This document shows, piece by piece, positions 1 to 11,151 of a stretch of 64,000 nucleotides of DNA. The notes beneath the pieces were generated by a model. The model searched no databases. It was not told the origin of the DNA and was given only the letters and a program-made list of their open reading frames with translations. Position numbers and translations under genes: made by a program. The stretch comes from Gordonia pseudamarae (lineage in GTDB: Bacteria; Actinomycetota; Actinomycetes; Mycobacteriales; Mycobacteriaceae): the NCBI RefSeq assembly GCF_025273675.1, contig NZ_CP045809.1:2108001-2172000 (forward strand), given 5' to 3'. Every line of letters begins with the position of its first letter. The stretch's first letter is position 1.

Positions 1-838
1 GGCGGTCGCCGTTGGACCGGCGTCCCACGGCGACCAGCAGAGCATCGGCGTCGCAGTGGCTGCCGTCGGCGAAGCTTATCCGTACACCGCCATCGGGTAG
101 TTCCGAGGCGCCACTGACGTCACTGTTCAGCCGCACACCCCACTGCTCGTGCGCGACTTCGGTGAATCGTGCCGAGATGTCGTCGTCCTGGGAACGCAAC
201 AGACGGCCACTACGGGCGATGATCGTCACCCGCGAACCCAGCGAACCGAAGACGTGGGCGAATTCGGCGGCGATATAACCGCTTCCGACAATGGTCAGTC
301 GTTCCGGCAACGCGGGCAGGCGCATGACGTCATTGTTGGTGTAGTACCGCACACCGCTGTCGGCGATCGCCGGCGGGATCACCGGGCGGGCTCCGGCCGC
401 GATCACCACCTGCCGGGCCAGCACCGTCGCCGTGTCGGTGACAAGGCGGTACAGGCCGTCGGGGTCGCGGCCGTCGACCACCACATGCGACGGGTACACG
501 GTGATGTTGGGGCACCGCTCGACCCGGTACTCCTTGCCGCCCGCCGAGATCGGATCGATCCGGCCGAACACCCGCGCCACGATCGACGGCCAATCGGCGC
601 CGTCGAACGAGGCGCTGATACCGTACCGCGCCGCGCCGCCGATCGTGTCGGCCACGTCGGCGGCGTACACGAACATCTTGGTGGGGATGCACCCCACATT
701 CAGGCAGGTGCCGCCGTAGACGCTTTCTTCGAAGATGGCGATCGACATGTCGTCGAAACGCTCGTCGGGGATCGAATTGCCACTGCCCGAACCGATGATC
801 GCCAGATCGACTACCTGGGCGGTGTCCGCGCCGGTCAT
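1..838 (-). CDS. mtr: Mycothione reductase, 3' end cut by window edge
   Basis: FAD/NAD(P)-dependent disulfide reductase that reduces oxidised mycothiol, the actinobacterial thiol buffer, in the cytosol. The N-terminal 279 residues are visible. They show a dinucleotide-binding GSGSGN motif (about residues 16-21), the redox-active cysteine pair in [13 protein letters not shown] (Cys45 and Cys50), and a second nucleotide-binding motif, [16 protein letters not shown]. The [12 protein letters not shown] version, with few residues between GSGSGN and the redox motif, is typical of mycothione reductase rather than lipoamide dehydrogenase. The C-terminal dimerisation domain lies outside the window. 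The ATG at 838 overlaps the stop of the upstream hydrolase (ATGA), so the two are translationally coupled. In M. tuberculosis, mtr (Rv2855) also sits beside this hydrolase (Rv2854). Confidence 0.93.
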   Translation of the reverse strand, partial: MTGADTAQVVDLAIIGSGSGNSIPDERFDDMSIAIFEESVYGGTCLNVGCIPTKMFVYAADVADTIGGAARYGISASFDGADWPSIVARVFGRIDPISAGGKEYRVERCPNITVYPSHVVVDGRDPDGLYRLVTDTATVLARQVVIAAGARPVIPPAIADSGVRYYTNNDVMRLPALPERLTIVGSGYIAAEFAHVFGSLGSRVTIIARSGRLLRSQDDDISARFTEVAHEQWGVRLNSDVSGASELPDGGVRISFADGSHCDADALLVAVGRRSNGDR

Positions 839-1956
839 CGGGCGTTCTCGTTCGCGGTGCCGGCCGCCGCACCGGATTCGGGGGCGCCGGATCCGGGTGG
901 TTCGGTGTCGTGGGTGATCTCGGTCAGCCACTCGCCCAGGGCGCGGTAGGCGCTCTCGCGGGCCTGTGTGGCCGACAGGAAGACATCATGCCGGGCCCCG
1001 GTGATGGGCACCACCCGCACGCGGTCGCCCAGATGTGCGCTCCACCGTGCCATGTGGCGCACATCGAGCACCACGTCGGCGAAATCGGCGGCGGCCGAGT
1101 AGTGGCGGGCCGCCAATGACGCGTTGGATCGCAGCACCAGGGTGGGCACCCCGACGTCGATCCCGCGGTGCAGCCGCCGCTGGCCCGAACGGACGGCGTC
1201 GATGAAACCGAAGGTGATCGGGAACCCGCCGAACGGCTTCAGGCTCAGGTCGTATGCCCACTCGCCGTGGGCGCTCTCGTGCAGACTGTGCCCATAAGCC
1301 AGGGAAAGCTCCTGTGGCAACACCTGTTTGGGCCTCACACGGGCCACGGCCTTGATCACCATCGACACCGGGTAGGTGCGCAGCATCGCATCGCCCTGCA
1401 GATCGAGCCACGGACTGTTGAGCACCGCGCCCTCGATCCTGCGGTGCAACGCGGGATCGTCCTGACGCAGCCAGTCGAGCCACAGGGAGGTGGTCAGCCC
1501 GCCGGTGGAATGTCCGGCGACGACGATCCGGGCTGCCGAACCGACCTCCGCGCTCACCGCGCGCAAGGCGGCGGTGAGCTCCTCGCGATAACGGCTCAGG
1601 TCGGTGGTGAAGTGCGGGGTCTGGTTCTCGCGCAACGACCGCCCGCACTTGCGCAGGTCGAGGGCGTAGAACGCGTACCCACGCGCATGGAAGAAGTCTG
1701 CGAGCGGCTGCTGGAAGAAGTAGTCGGTGAAGCCGTGTACATGCAGGACCGCGCCACCACAGCCGGGGTCGGGCGCGTTGCGGCGGATCAGGGTGGCCGC
1801 GACCTCGCCCTCGCCGTCGGGGTCGGCACCCAGCGGGATCGTGGCCACCTCGTAGCGGTCGAGATAGTGGTCGGGCTGCCAGCTCAGCGCCGCGCGCGTG
1901 GTCGTGCCGGCCGACGGCGTGGTGGTGACGGCTGCGGCATTGTCGGTGGAACTCAC
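835..1956 (-). CDS. Alpha/beta hydrolase (Rv2854-like, monoacylglycerol-lipase type)
   Basis: Serine hydrolase of the alpha/beta fold, 373 residues, probably a lipase/esterase; the substrate is unknown. It has an oxyanion region [10 protein letters not shown] (about 72-81), a nucleophile elbow GHSTGG (Ser150) and a late histidine in GARHDVF. The GTG at 1956 is preferred because a TAGAGT box (1969-1964) lies exactly 7 nt ahead, as for a leaderless transcript. An in-frame GTG at 1965 is the alternative. It overlaps mtr by 4 nt and is divergent from mqo. The same hydrolase-mtr pair occurs in M. tuberculosis (Rv2854-Rv2855). A role in mycothiol or lipid metabolism would be inference from position only. 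Confidence 0.82.
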   Translation of the reverse strand: MSSTDNAAAVTTTPSAGTTTRAALSWQPDHYLDRYEVATIPLGADPDGEGEVAATLIRRNAPDPGCGGAVLHVHGFTDYFFQQPLADFFHARGYAFYALDLRKCGRSLRENQTPHFTTDLSRYREELTAALRAVSAEVGSAARIVVAGHSTGGLTTSLWLDWLRQDDPALHRRIEGAVLNSPWLDLQGDAMLRTYPVSMVIKAVARVRPKQVLPQELSLAYGHSLHESAHGEWAYDLSLKPFGGFPITFGFIDAVRSGQRRLHRGIDVGVPTLVLRSNASLAARHYSAAADFADVVLDVRHMARWSAHLGDRVRVVPITGARHDVFLSATQARESAYRALGEWLTEITHDTEPPGSGAPESGAAAGTANENAR

Positions 1957-2067
1957 GGCCTCCACTCTAGGGTGCCGGCGGCCGGCGTGGGTCGGGCCGT
2001 TGTCGTGCGGCCCACATCCGGACATGGCCGGTTCGGTTCTCCAATGGTCTATGGGTAAGAATGACCG

Positions 2068-2096
2068 TTGACAGTTCACATCCGGGCGGGTATCCG
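2068..2096 (+). promoter_or_regulatory. Predicted sigma-A type promoter of mqo
   Basis: A perfect -35 TTGACA (2068-2073) is followed after 17 nt by TATCCG (2091-2096), giving a start of transcription shortly before the GGAG ribosome binding site of mqo. This is one of the few consensus-like -35 elements in the window. Confidence 0.55.
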
Positions 2097-2122
2097 TCCA
2101 CAGCTGCGAGAGCGGAGTCACG

Positions 2123-3610
2123 GTGTCTCAAACGGTGATCAAGACGGACGTCGCGCTGATCGGCGCCGGTATCATGAGCGCCACCCTCGGTGCGCTGATC
2201 CGGCGTCTGGAACCGACCTGGTCGGTGAGTGTGTTCGAACGTCTCGACGCCGCCGCCGCCGAGAGCAGCGACCCGTGGAACAACGCGGGCACCGGGCACT
2301 CGGCGCTGTGTGAGCTCAACTACACCCCCAAGACCGCCGACGGCGACGTCGACATCACCAAGGCGCTCAACATCAACGAGCAGTTCCAGGTGTCCCGGCA
2401 GTTCTGGGCGCACGCCGTCGACAACGGCATCCTGGGTGACCCGAGCGAGTTCATCAACCCGATCCCGCACGTGAGCTTCACCCACGGTGCCGACGGCGTC
2501 GAATACCTGCGCAAACGATACGACCGACTGTCCGCGAGCCCGCTGTTCGAGGGCATGGAGTACATCACCGATCCCGGCGAGTTCGCCGACCGGCTGCCGC
2601 TGATGGCCGCGGGCCGCGACTTCTCCGACCCGGTGGCGCTCAACTGGTTCACCGACGGCACCGACGTCGACTTCGGTGCACTGACCCAGCAACTGCTGAA
2701 CTATGTCGGCCAGTCCGGAGATGTGTACTTCGGCCACTCCGTCACCAACCTGACCAAGCAGTCGGACGGTTCCTGGCGCGCCAAGGTCACCAACCGGCGC
2801 ACCGGCGAGAAGCTCACCATCGCGGCCAAGTTCGTGTTCGTCGGGGCCGGCGGCGGTGCGCTGCACCTGCTGCAGAAGTCGGGCATCGCCGAGGCCAAGG
2901 GCTTCGGCGGCTTCCCGGTGTCGGGTGAATTCCTGCGGTGCACCAACCCCGAACTCATCGAGCAGCACGCCGCCAAGGTGTACGGGCAGGCCGCAGTGGG
3001 CGCACCGCCGATGTCGGTGCCGCACCTGGACACCCGCGTCATCAACCACAAGCAGGGTCTGCTGTTCGGCCCGTACGCGGGCTGGTCGCCCAAGTTCCTC
3101 AAGAGCGGGTCCATCACCGACCTGCCGTTCTCGGTCAAACCCAACAACCTGATCCCGCTGCTGTCGGTGGGTGTCAAGGAGATGTCGCTGACCAAGTACC
3201 TGCTCGGCGAGCTCGCCGCCAGCCGTGCCGACCAGATCAGCACCCTCGCCGATTTCATGCCGCGCGCAGACGGCGACGACTGGGAGATGATCACCGCCGG
3301 TCAGCGCGTGCAGGTGATCCGCAAGACCGCGGGCGGGGGATCGCTGGAGTTCGGCACCGCCGTCATCGCCGCCGCCGACGGCTCCATCGCGGGCCTGCTC
3401 GGGGCGTCGCCGGGCGCCTCGACCGCGGTTCCGGCGATGCTGTCGGTGCTCGAGCAGTGCTTCCCGCAGCAGTACCAGGCGTGGACGCCCAAGCTCACCG
3501 AGATGATCCCGTCGTTCGGCCAGAAGCTCGCCGACAACCGCGACCTGTTCGGCCAGGTGTGGGAATGGACCAGCGGTTCGCTGCGGCTCAGCGCGCGGCA
3601 CGCCGTTTAG
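2123..3610 (+). CDS. mqo: Malate:quinone oxidoreductase
   Basis: FAD-dependent, membrane-associated enzyme that oxidises malate to oxaloacetate and passes electrons to the quinone pool, bypassing NAD-linked malate dehydrogenase. The 495 residues are full length for Mqo. An N-terminal FAD-binding [10 protein letters not shown] motif (about 13-22) is followed by the Mqo-specific [18 protein letters not shown] and later [17 protein letters not shown] and [12 protein letters not shown]. The start is GTG 2123, with GGAG about 6 nt upstream. A consensus promoter lies at 2068-2096. It is divergent from the hydrolase, and the same neighbours occur in M. tuberculosis (Rv2852c). Confidence 0.97.
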   Translation: MSQTVIKTDVALIGAGIMSATLGALIRRLEPTWSVSVFERLDAAAAESSDPWNNAGTGHSALCELNYTPKTADGDVDITKALNINEQFQVSRQFWAHAVDNGILGDPSEFINPIPHVSFTHGADGVEYLRKRYDRLSASPLFEGMEYITDPGEFADRLPLMAAGRDFSDPVALNWFTDGTDVDFGALTQQLLNYVGQSGDVYFGHSVTNLTKQSDGSWRAKVTNRRTGEKLTIAAKFVFVGAGGGALHLLQKSGIAEAKGFGGFPVSGEFLRCTNPELIEQHAAKVYGQAAVGAPPMSVPHLDTRVINHKQGLLFGPYAGWSPKFLKSGSITDLPFSVKPNNLIPLLSVGVKEMSLTKYLLGELAASRADQISTLADFMPRADGDDWEMITAGQRVQVIRKTAGGGSLEFGTAVIAAADGSIAGLLGASPGASTAVPAMLSVLEQCFPQQYQAWTPKLTEMIPSFGQKLADNRDLFGQVWEWTSGSLRLSARHAV

Positions 3611-3682
3611 GCGGTCTGTGGCGCGCGGGTCACCGCGTGAGCTGATTGGTGCCGCGCGCGGCGGTGTGATAGTCACGACATC

Positions 3683-4159
3683 ATGAGCATTGGCCAACTG
3701 CATCGCGCGTCGATGGACGAGATCGATGCACCGACCCTGTACCGGTTGCTGCAACTCCGGTCCGAGGTGTTCGTCCTGGAACAGGCCTGCCCGTATCAGG
3801 ACCTCGACGGCCGTGACCTCGAACCCGGGACCCGGCAGCTGTGGATCACCGCCGACGACGGCACCATTGCCTCCGAGTTGCGCATCCTGCGCAACACCGG
3901 AGGCGACGGAGCCGTCGTCTACCAGATCGGCCGGGTGTGCACCCACCGTGCGCACCGCGGCCGCGGTCATACCCGGCTCCTCATAGCCGAGGCGCTCGGC
4001 GAGGTCGGTGACCATGAGTGCCGGGTCGAAGCACAGAAGTATCTCGCCGAGATGTACGTCGGTCACGGTTTCGCGGTGATCGGTGAGGAGTACCTGGAGG
4101 ACGGCATCCCACACGTATCGATGATCAGACCGGCGGGCGGAGTGAGTGCGAGTGAGTGA
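3683..4159 (+). CDS. ElaA-type GNAT N-acetyltransferase
   Basis: Acetyl-CoA-dependent acyltransferase of the ElaA subfamily, 158 residues (normal length); the substrate is unknown. Visible features are the ElaA N-terminal signature [21 protein letters not shown] (about 26-46), the central [20 protein letters not shown] (acetyl-CoA binding, R-G-R-G-H form of the Q/RxxGxG/A motif) and the C-terminal [13 protein letters not shown]. It follows mqo after about 70 nt, and its last 14 nt overlap the start of the chelatase gene. The equivalent in M. tuberculosis is Rv2851c. Confidence 0.88.
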   Translation: MSIGQLHRASMDEIDAPTLYRLLQLRSEVFVLEQACPYQDLDGRDLEPGTRQLWITADDGTIASELRILRNTGGDGAVVYQIGRVCTHRAHRGRGHTRLLIAEALGEVGDHECRVEAQKYLAEMYVGHGFAVIGEEYLEDGIPHVSMIRPAGGVSASE

Positions 4160-6158
4160 TAGTGCGGTGCGTTACCCGTTCACCGCGGTCGTCGGGCAGG
4201 ATCGTCTCAAACTGGCCCTGATCCTGAGCGCTGTTTCCCCGGGGATCGGTGGTGTGCTGATCCGTGGCGAGAAGGGTACGGCCAAATCGACCATCGTGCG
4301 CGGTCTCGGACCGGTCGCGGGGGGCCGGGTCGTGGAGTTGCCGATCGGTGCCACCGAGGACCGCGTCGTGGGATCCCTGGATCTGACCGGGGTGCTGCGG
4401 GAAGGACGGGCCGACTTCACGCCCGGCCTGCTGGCACAGGCGGACGGCGGTGTGCTCTACATCGACGAGGTCAATCTGCTTGCCGACCACCTTGTCGATG
4501 TACTTCTCGATGCCGCCGCGAGCGGCCGGGTGACCATCGAACGCGACGGCGTCTCGCACACGCAGGCCGCCGATTTCGTGCTCGTGGGCACGATGAATCC
4601 CGAGGAGGGGGAGCTACGGCCGCAGCTGCTGGACCGATTCGGTCTCGCCGTCGACGTGGTGGCCGCCCACGACGTCGACGAGCGTGTCCAGATCATTTCG
4701 CGCAGAATGGAATTCGACGCCGATCCGGAAGCCTTCGTTGGCCGGTACGCGGACCAGGAGGCGGCGCTGCGCACTCGGATCGCGGCGGCGCGCGCCGTTG
4801 TGCGCGAGGTCTCGCTGCCGACGGCGCAACTGCGGCGCATCGCCGGGATCTGTGCCCACCTGGGTGTGGACGGTCTGCGCGGTGACATCGTCGTGGCCCG
4901 TGCCGCCGCCGCACACGCGGCCTGGCGCGGCGCACAAGCGGTCGACACAGACGACATCGCGGTCGCGGTGGAACTGGCGTTGCCGCATCGTCGGCGGCGC
5001 GATCCGTTCGACGATTCGGGCTTCACCGACGAACAACTCGACGAGGCGATGGAGGCCGGTGACGAGGCGGCCGGGCCCGAGGACACCGATCCCGATCCTG
5101 ACTCCGACCCTGACGACGGTGGCCCGGATGAGGACGGCCCGGATGACGGTGGCCCGGACGGTGGGGGCGAGAACGGTCGGGAGGAGCCCGGTGACGCCCC
5201 GGCATCGGGCGATGGCGCCCCCGACGATGCTGGATCAGATGTACCCGCAACCGAACCCGAATCGCAGCAGGCCCCCGCGGGGGCATTGCTGGGTACCCGC
5301 ACCGGCGGGACGCCTAGGCGTATGCGGGCACTGAAGGTGGCCGGAGTGGGCGACGGTGACCCGGGCCGGCGCTCACGCGCCCGCAGCACCAGGGGCGCGA
5401 CCACCCATGCCATCGATTTCCGGTCGGGTCGCCCCCTGCACCTGTTCGGGACGGTGCTGGCGGCGGCCGGGCGAACCGCGATCACCCCCGATGATCGCCG
5501 CACCCCCGGTGACCGTGGCCAGGCGCGGGGCCTCACCGTCGTCGGCGACGACCTGCGCGCCGCGCAACGCGTCGGCCGTGAGGGCAACCTCGTGGTGTTC
5601 GTCGTCGACCTCAGTGGATCGATGACCGCACGCCGGCGTCTGGCCGCGGTCAGCGACCTGTGCGTCGATCTGCTGCGCGACTCCTACACCCGGCGCGACC
5701 GGGTGGCCGTGGTCACCGCACGCGGCTCGTCCGCGCAGGTCACCGTCCCGCCGACTCGATCGGTCGATCTGGCGGTGCGGCGACTGGCACAGGTACGCAC
5801 CGGCGGCCGCACGCCGCTGGCCGAGGGACTGCAGGTGGCCACCGAGGTCATCGACGGCGCGGCCCGCCGCGAACCGGCCCGCCGGCCGCTGCTGGTGGTG
5901 CTCACCGATGGTCGGGCGACCGCCGGCCCGGATGCCCCCCGGCGCGCCGGGGCGGCCGCCGCGGGCATCGCCCGCCGCGGCATCGCCACGGTGGTGGTCG
6001 ACTGCGAGCAGGGCATGATCCGGCTCGGTATGGCACATGAACTCGCCGCCCGGCTGGGCGCGCAATGCCTGTCCCTGGACGAACTGACCCCCGCAATGTT
6101 GCACCGGTCCGGACCCGACGAACCGGCCGGACCCGCCGCGCCTCGCCGCGCAGGTTAG
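4146..6158 (+). CDS. Magnesium/cobalt chelatase, fused ChlI-ChlD type
   Basis: AAA+ motor plus VWA protein of 670 residues, of the family that powers metal insertion into tetrapyrroles. An AAA+ domain with Walker [10 protein letters not shown] (about 41-49) and Walker [13 protein letters not shown] (about 99-110) is followed by a very acidic Asp/Pro/Gly linker (about 300-345) and a VWA domain whose MIDAS starts VVDLSGSM (about 485) and ends with [11 protein letters not shown]. It lies directly before cobO and cobB, which points to cobaltochelatase work in cobalamin synthesis (inference). The catalytic CobN/ChlH subunit is not in the window. The homologue is Rv2850c. The start could be GTG 4146 or GTG 4152. 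Confidence 0.9.
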   Translation: MRVSDSAVRYPFTAVVGQDRLKLALILSAVSPGIGGVLIRGEKGTAKSTIVRGLGPVAGGRVVELPIGATEDRVVGSLDLTGVLREGRADFTPGLLAQADGGVLYIDEVNLLADHLVDVLLDAAASGRVTIERDGVSHTQAADFVLVGTMNPEEGELRPQLLDRFGLAVDVVAAHDVDERVQIISRRMEFDADPEAFVGRYADQEAALRTRIAAARAVVREVSLPTAQLRRIAGICAHLGVDGLRGDIVVARAAAAHAAWRGAQAVDTDDIAVAVELALPHRRRRDPFDDSGFTDEQLDEAMEAGDEAAGPEDTDPDPDSDPDDGGPDEDGPDDGGPDGGGENGREEPGDAPASGDGAPDDAGSDVPATEPESQQAPAGALLGTRTGGTPRRMRALKVAGVGDGDPGRRSRARSTRGATTHAIDFRSGRPLHLFGTVLAAAGRTAITPDDRRTPGDRGQARGLTVVGDDLRAAQRVGREGNLVVFVVDLSGSMTARRRLAAVSDLCVDLLRDSYTRRDRVAVVTARGSSAQVTVPPTRSVDLAVRRLAQVRTGGRTPLAEGLQVATEVIDGAARREPARRPLLVVLTDGRATAGPDAPRRAGAAAAGIARRGIATVVVDCEQGMIRLGMAHELAARLGAQCLSLDELTPAMLHRSGPDEPAGPAAPRRAG

Positions 6159-6168
6159 GAGAATCGCT

Positions 6169-6786
6169 GTGCCACAAGGAGTCCCGGAGAGCATCCCGAA
6201 CGACGGGCTGACCACCAGGCAGCGTCGTAACACGCCGGTGCTGGCCGTGCACACCGGCGATGGCAAAGGAAAGTCCACCGCCGCATTCGGCATGGCGATG
6301 CGGGCGTGGAACGCGGGCCTGAGCGTGGGGGTGTTCCAGTTCGTGAAAAGTGCCAAATGGCGGGTCGGTGAGGAATCGGCGATGCTCGCCCTCGGTGAGG
6401 TGCATGCCGCCACCGGCAAGGGTGCACCCGTCGAATGGCACAAGATGGGGCAGGGCTGGTCGTGGCTGCGCGCCAACGCCGGAGATGCCGACGACCACGC
6501 CGCCGCCGCGGCGGCCGGCTGGGCCGAGATCAAGCGTCGGCTCGCCGAGCACACCCACGACTTCTACGTCCTCGACGAGTTCACCTACCCGCTGGACTGG
6601 GGCTGGGTCGACACCGACGACGTCGTGGCCACGATGGCTGCCCGGCCCGGCCGCCAGCATGTGGTGATCACCGGGCGGCGGGCGCCGGCGGCCCTGATCG
6701 ACGCCGCGGATCTGGTCACCGAGATGCGCAAGATCGCCCACCCGATGGATCAGGGCCGCAAAGGCCAGAAGGGGATCGAGTGGTGA
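6169..6786 (+). CDS. cobO: Cob(I)yrinic acid a,c-diamide adenosyltransferase
   Basis: Transfers the adenosyl group from ATP to the cobalt of cob(I)yrinic acid a,c-diamide (CobA/CobO/BtuR family) in the cytosol. The 205 residues are full length. The P-loop GDGKGKSTAAFG lies at about 30-41, followed by the family blocks VGVFQFVKS and FYVLDEFTYPLDWGWVD. The GTG 6169 start has AGGAG upstream. Its stop codon overlaps the GTG start of cobB (GTGA), so cobO and cobB are coupled. Confidence 0.96.
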   Translation: MPQGVPESIPNDGLTTRQRRNTPVLAVHTGDGKGKSTAAFGMAMRAWNAGLSVGVFQFVKSAKWRVGEESAMLALGEVHAATGKGAPVEWHKMGQGWSWLRANAGDADDHAAAAAAGWAEIKRRLAEHTHDFYVLDEFTYPLDWGWVDTDDVVATMAARPGRQHVVITGRRAPAALIDAADLVTEMRKIAHPMDQGRKGQKGIEW

Positions 6787-8303
6787 CCATCCCGACGATC
6801 GTCGTCGCCGCACCCGCCTCGGGCAGCGGCAAGACCACCGTCACCACCGGCCTGATCGGTGCATTGCGCGCCGCCGGACACACCGTGGCCCCGTTCAAGG
6901 TGGGACCGGATTTCATCGACCCCGGATATCATGCCGTCGCCGCCGGGCGGCCCGGCCGCAATCTCGACCCGAATCTCGTGGGCACCGACCTGGTCGCGCA
7001 ACTGTTCACCGCCGGCGCGGCCGGTGCGGACATCGCCGTGGTCGAAGGGGTGATGGGACTGTTCGACGGCCGGATCCGTTCCGACAGCACCGGTTCGGCC
7101 GTCGACGAAGCGGACGCCATCGCCTGCGGTTCGACCGCCCACGTCGCCGCCCTCATCGGCGCACCGGTGGTCCTGGTCGTCGACGGGTCCGGGCACAGCC
7201 AGTCACTGGCCGCGGTGCTGCACGGATTCCTGACCTACGACACGTCGGTGCGCATCGCCGGGGTCATCCTCAACCGGGTCGGATCGGCCCGCCACGAACA
7301 GGTGCTGCGACACGCGTGCACCCGCGTCGGGCTCCCGGTGCTCGGGGTACTGCGCCGCGACCCGTCGCTGGCGGTGCCGTCCCGACACCTCGGGCTCATC
7401 CCGGCCGCCGAACGCAGCGCCGACGCGGTCGCCGCGGTCGACGCGATGTCCGCGGGAGTCGCAGCGGCACTGGACATCCCCGGGATCATGGCCGCGGCAT
7501 CCGAACGTATGCCACTGACCGCCGCCGCGTGGTCGGCCGCCGACGTGCTCGCTGCCGAAACCCCCGAAACCCCAGGCGCCTCCGACACCCCGGACACCCG
7601 GGCGCCCGGTCCGGGAGCGGCGCCGGTGATCGCGGTCGCGGGCGGTCCTGCGTTCACCTTCTGCTACACCGAACTCGGCGAGCTCCTCGTCGCCGCCGGT
7701 GCCCGGGTCGCGGTGTTCGACCCGCTCACCGACACCCTGCCCGAGGAGACCGCCGGGGTGATCATCGGCGGCGGTTTCCCCGAGGAACACGCCGACCAGT
7801 TGTCGGCCAACGAGCCGCTGCGGCATCAACTGGCCCGGCACGCGGTGTCGGGAGGGCCGATCTGGGCCGAATGCGCCGGACTGCTGTACCTGACCCGCGA
7901 ACTCGACGGGTATCCGATGGCAGGAGTCATCGACGCGGTGGGCAGGTTCTCGCCCACCCTGACGCTCGGCTACCGGGATGCGATCGCGGTAGCCGGTTCG
8001 GTGTTGTTCCGGGTGGGGGAACGGGTCACCGGACACGAATTCCACCGCAGCGTCGTCGTCGACGACCATCCGGGCGAGGCGCCGGCCTGGATGTGGCGCG
8101 ACGGCACCGGGCGCCCGTCGGGGCACGGCCACGCCAGCCGCGAGGTGCACGCCTCTTACCTGCATGTTCACCCGGCCGGTCACCCGGCGGCCGTTGCCCG
8201 GTTCGTCACCGCCGCGGCGGCCTTCGGCGGCTCGGACGGCTCCCGGGGTGCGGCGGCAGCGGCCCTCATGCCGGTGGACAGGGAAGGAAACGCAGCCTCA
8301 TGA
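6783..8303 (+). CDS. cobB: Cobyrinic acid a,c-diamide synthase (hydrogenobyrinate amidase)
   Basis: ATP- and glutamine-dependent amidation of the a and c side chains of the corrin ring, 506 residues. The N-terminal synthetase domain begins APASGSGKTTVTTGLIGAL (P-loop-like, about 9-27) and includes GPDFIDPGYH. A Pro/Thr/Ala-rich linker (about 260-280) leads to the glutamine amidotransferase domain with the nucleophile cysteine in WAECAGLLYL and the late histidine in ASYLHVHPAGHP. The start is GTG 6783, overlapping the cobO stop. Unusually, its own stop overlaps the ATG of a sensor kinase gene (ATGA, 8300-8303). The C-terminal tail is low-complexity Ala/Gly. Confidence 0.95.
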   Translation: MTIPTIVVAAPASGSGKTTVTTGLIGALRAAGHTVAPFKVGPDFIDPGYHAVAAGRPGRNLDPNLVGTDLVAQLFTAGAAGADIAVVEGVMGLFDGRIRSDSTGSAVDEADAIACGSTAHVAALIGAPVVLVVDGSGHSQSLAAVLHGFLTYDTSVRIAGVILNRVGSARHEQVLRHACTRVGLPVLGVLRRDPSLAVPSRHLGLIPAAERSADAVAAVDAMSAGVAAALDIPGIMAAASERMPLTAAAWSAADVLAAETPETPGASDTPDTRAPGPGAAPVIAVAGGPAFTFCYTELGELLVAAGARVAVFDPLTDTLPEETAGVIIGGGFPEEHADQLSANEPLRHQLARHAVSGGPIWAECAGLLYLTRELDGYPMAGVIDAVGRFSPTLTLGYRDAIAVAGSVLFRVGERVTGHEFHRSVVVDDHPGEAPAWMWRDGTGRPSGHGHASREVHASYLHVHPAGHPAAVARFVTAAAAFGGSDGSRGAAAAALMPVDREGNAAS

Positions 8304-10015
8304 CCCGTAACTCCGTGACCAGGATCCAGGGCCGCCCGGAACCGCCCGAACACCGGTGGGCCGACGCCCTCGACGCGCTCACCAAACACGGTGGCGACGA
8401 CCCGCGTCTGCTGCGCGACCTGCTCGACGCCGTCCTGGTGGTGGGGCAGGGGCTCGAGCTCGACGAGGCGCTGCAACGGATCGTGGAGGTGGCCGTCGGC
8501 ACGGTCGACGCCCAGTACGGTGCGCTCGGCGTCCGCGGTGGCGACGGCGGGCTGGCCGAGTTCGTACACATCGGCATCACCCCCGAGCAGCGCTCCATCA
8601 TGGGGCATCTGCCGGTCGGTCGCGGAGTTCTGGGTCTACTCATCAAGAAACCGCAGGTCCTGCGGATTCCACATCTGTCCGAGCATTCGTCGTCGGTGGG
8701 ATTCCCGCCACACCATCCGCCGATGGAAACCTTCCTCGGCGCCCCGATCACCGTCCGCGGCTCCAACTTCGGCAGTATCTATCTCACCGAGAAGCGCAAC
8801 GCCGACGAATTCACCAAGGTCGACGAGACCTTGATCGCGATGCTGGCGGTGGCCGCCGGGATCGCGATCGACAACGCCCGGCTCTTCGAGGGCGCCCGTA
8901 CCCGGCACCGCTGGATGCAGGCGGTAGCGCGGCGCGGTTCCGAGCCATTGGCCGGGATCGCGTTGTCGGACACCATGTCCCGACTATGTGATGACGTAGC
9001 CGCACTGACCGACGCGCTGGATGTGGCCATTCTCACCAGCGCCGACGAGAAGCTGATCGTGCAGGGACGCGCACGGCATGCGAGCGGCTCGGACCCGACC
9101 ATCGACGGCTCGGAGGTATCGGCGACACAGATGCCCATCGGCTCGTCCATGGTGGTCCTGGCGGCCGACCTGGTCCCCGCCGGGGTGGTGGCGGACGGCG
9201 CCGAATGGATCACCGTGCAGCCCTTGCAGCGGGCGGCCGGCGCGTTCGGCTGGATGGTGGTCGCCCACCGTCGTCGGCCCTGGTGGGAACCGGAGGAGAT
9301 CGCCGGTCTGGCCGGTGTCGCCGAAGTGGCCTCGCTGGCGGTGGTGTATGCCGAGCAGCAACAGATCGCCCGCGACCTCGAGGTACTCGAGGATCGCCAT
9401 CGGATCGCCCGCGACCTGCACGATCACGTCATCCAGCGGTTGTTCGCCGTCGGGATGTCCATGCAGACGATGCTGGCCACCCCGCACGGCGAGGACGAGA
9501 CGATCGCCGCCCCGGTGTCCCGGCTCGAACAGGTCGTCATCGACCTCGATCGCACCATCGCGCAGATCAGGACCTCGATCTTCGACCTGCAGACCATCTC
9601 CGGCCACCACGACGCCACCACCCTGCGGCGCCGGGTTCTCGACATCGTGTCCGAACTGGCCGCGCACGCCCCCATCTCGCCGAGCGTCACCTTCGACGGG
9701 CCGGTGGACACCGTGGTACCCGAGTCCCTCGGACCGCACATCGACGCGGTGCTGCGTGAAGGCCTGTCCAACGCGCTGCGCCACGCCGACGCCGACCGGA
9801 TCTCGGTGCTCGTCAGCGCCGACGAGGACGTCCTGAAGGTGGAGATCACCGACGACGGCAAGGGCATCGACACCAACGTCACCTATCGGGGGCTGGAGAA
9901 TCTCACCACGCGCGCCGACGAATGCGATGGCACGTTCACCATCGACACCACCCCACAGCGGCCCGGCCGCGACAGCGGCACGACGTTGACCTGGATGGTT
10001 CCACTGGTGCACTGA
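8300..10015 (+). CDS. GAF-domain sensor histidine kinase, DosS/DosT-like
   Basis: A 571-residue histidine kinase of the DevS/DosT family (two GAF domains, HisKA_3, HATPase). GAF-A (about 50-200) contains SSVGFPPHHPPMETFLG; in DosS the heme-ligating histidine falls in this part of GAF-A, so H138/H139 are candidate ligands (inference). GAF-B spans about 230-360. The phosphoacceptor His374 is in RDLHDHVIQRLF. The ATPase domain has EGLSNALRHA (N-box) and ITDDGKGI (G1). No membrane segment is evident, so it is cytosolic. The ATG at 8300 overlaps the cobB stop, so the kinase is co-translated with cobalamin genes. Its likely partner, a DosR-like regulator, lies beyond a reversed desaturase gene. The signal could be O2, NO, CO or redox. 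Confidence 0.9.
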   Translation: MTRNSVTRIQGRPEPPEHRWADALDALTKHGGDDPRLLRDLLDAVLVVGQGLELDEALQRIVEVAVGTVDAQYGALGVRGGDGGLAEFVHIGITPEQRSIMGHLPVGRGVLGLLIKKPQVLRIPHLSEHSSSVGFPPHHPPMETFLGAPITVRGSNFGSIYLTEKRNADEFTKVDETLIAMLAVAAGIAIDNARLFEGARTRHRWMQAVARRGSEPLAGIALSDTMSRLCDDVAALTDALDVAILTSADEKLIVQGRARHASGSDPTIDGSEVSATQMPIGSSMVVLAADLVPAGVVADGAEWITVQPLQRAAGAFGWMVVAHRRRPWWEPEEIAGLAGVAEVASLAVVYAEQQQIARDLEVLEDRHRIARDLHDHVIQRLFAVGMSMQTMLATPHGEDETIAAPVSRLEQVVIDLDRTIAQIRTSIFDLQTISGHHDATTLRRRVLDIVSELAAHAPISPSVTFDGPVDTVVPESLGPHIDAVLREGLSNALRHADADRISVLVSADEDVLKVEITDDGKGIDTNVTYRGLENLTTRADECDGTFTIDTTPQRPGRDSGTTLTWMVPLVH

Positions 10016-10035
10016 CCTACCACCGGGCCGGTGGG

Positions 10036-11049
10036 TCAGGCCGGGCGCCGTTCGCTCAGCGCGGACGGTCTGGTCGCGCGGGCGCGGGCGCGGTCGAGCT
10101 TGTCGACGCGCTGATGCAGTTCGGTCACGAACGCGGTGATCTTGTCGCGATACATCTGCCCGACCGGGCCGATGTCGTCGCGTTCGAATACCTGCCATTT
10201 GCGCAGCAGCGGCAACACCACATCCGACAGGTGCTGATTCAGGTCGTAGATGCCGCCTTCGGCGATGAGCGCGGCGATGCGTCCGAGGACCGGCGACGAC
10301 CCGGGCACCGGCGTGGCGCCGGGCACCGGGGAGGTGGAGAGTATGCCGTAGATCGCGGCCATCGTCTGATCGGGTGCCAGGTCGAGGGCGCTCTCGACGA
10401 TATTGCGGTAGAAGAGCATGTGCAGGTTCTCGTCGCCGGCCACCCGGTGCAGCAGCCGCACCGCGATCGGGTCGGTGGCGGCTTTCGCCGCATTGCGGTG
10501 CGCTACCCGCGTCGACAATTCGTGGCAGGCCATGTAGACGAGTGCGAACAGCAGACCGACACTGTGTTCGGAAAGGCCGTGGGTGCGGGCGAGTGGGTCG
10601 AATCCGGTCATCGCGTTGCGGGTGCGGGCGATGTCGAGCTGGACCGGGTCCACCCCGCGAGTGACCATGAGGTAGTCGCGGATCACCGCCGAATGCCGCA
10701 TCTCCTCCGCGGTCCACCGGCCCACCCACGCGCCCCACGCGTCATCGAACGTGACGTGTTCGGCGATCATCCGGTGATAGGAGGGCAGGCCGTCCTTGGT
10801 CAGCATCAGTCCGAGCATCGCCGAGCGGGCCGAATCCGGGAGCATCGACTGCGCCGGGTCCCAGTCGTCGCCGCCGAGGGTGGCGAAGTTGCGGCCGCCG
10901 TCCCAGGGGACGTACTCGTGCGGGTACCAGTCTTTGGCCATCTTCATGTGCCGTTCGAGTTCGGACTCGCACACCGGCAGCAGCTCGCGCAGCAGATCGG
11001 GGCCGGTCATCGGGGAGATGGCGGTCACGATGCCCGTGAGACTGGTCAC
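10036..11049 (-). CDS. Acyl-ACP desaturase (soluble diiron, DesA family)
   Basis: O2-dependent soluble fatty-acyl-ACP desaturase, 337 residues. The diiron ligand motifs are visible: a first helix [33 protein letters not shown] (ExxH), the [13 protein letters not shown] helix, and [13 protein letters not shown] (ExxH). The GTG at 11049 is chosen for its GGAG 5 nt upstream. An upstream in-frame extension has no family similarity. It is convergent with the sensor kinase and divergent from the response regulator, so an O2-using enzyme lies between the two halves of a probable O2/redox two-component system. A GGGACC-type half-site lies in its 172-nt promoter region. Confidence 0.9.
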   Translation of the reverse strand: MTSLTGIVTAISPMTGPDLLRELLPVCESELERHMKMAKDWYPHEYVPWDGGRNFATLGGDDWDPAQSMLPDSARSAMLGLMLTKDGLPSYHRMIAEHVTFDDAWGAWVGRWTAEEMRHSAVIRDYLMVTRGVDPVQLDIARTRNAMTGFDPLARTHGLSEHSVGLLFALVYMACHELSTRVAHRNAAKAATDPIAVRLLHRVAGDENLHMLFYRNIVESALDLAPDQTMAAIYGILSTSPVPGATPVPGSSPVLGRIAALIAEGGIYDLNQHLSDVVLPLLRKWQVFERDDIGPVGQMYRDKITAFVTELHQRVDKLDRARARATRPSALSERRPA

Positions 11050-11151
11050 GAATACTCCTGCATCTGCTGCTGTTTCGTCGGTCGGTGAAGCGAGGTACGC
11101 ATCGTTGCCGGTCCTCGGTTCCACTCTTCGCTCATCGCGGATGCGACTCCT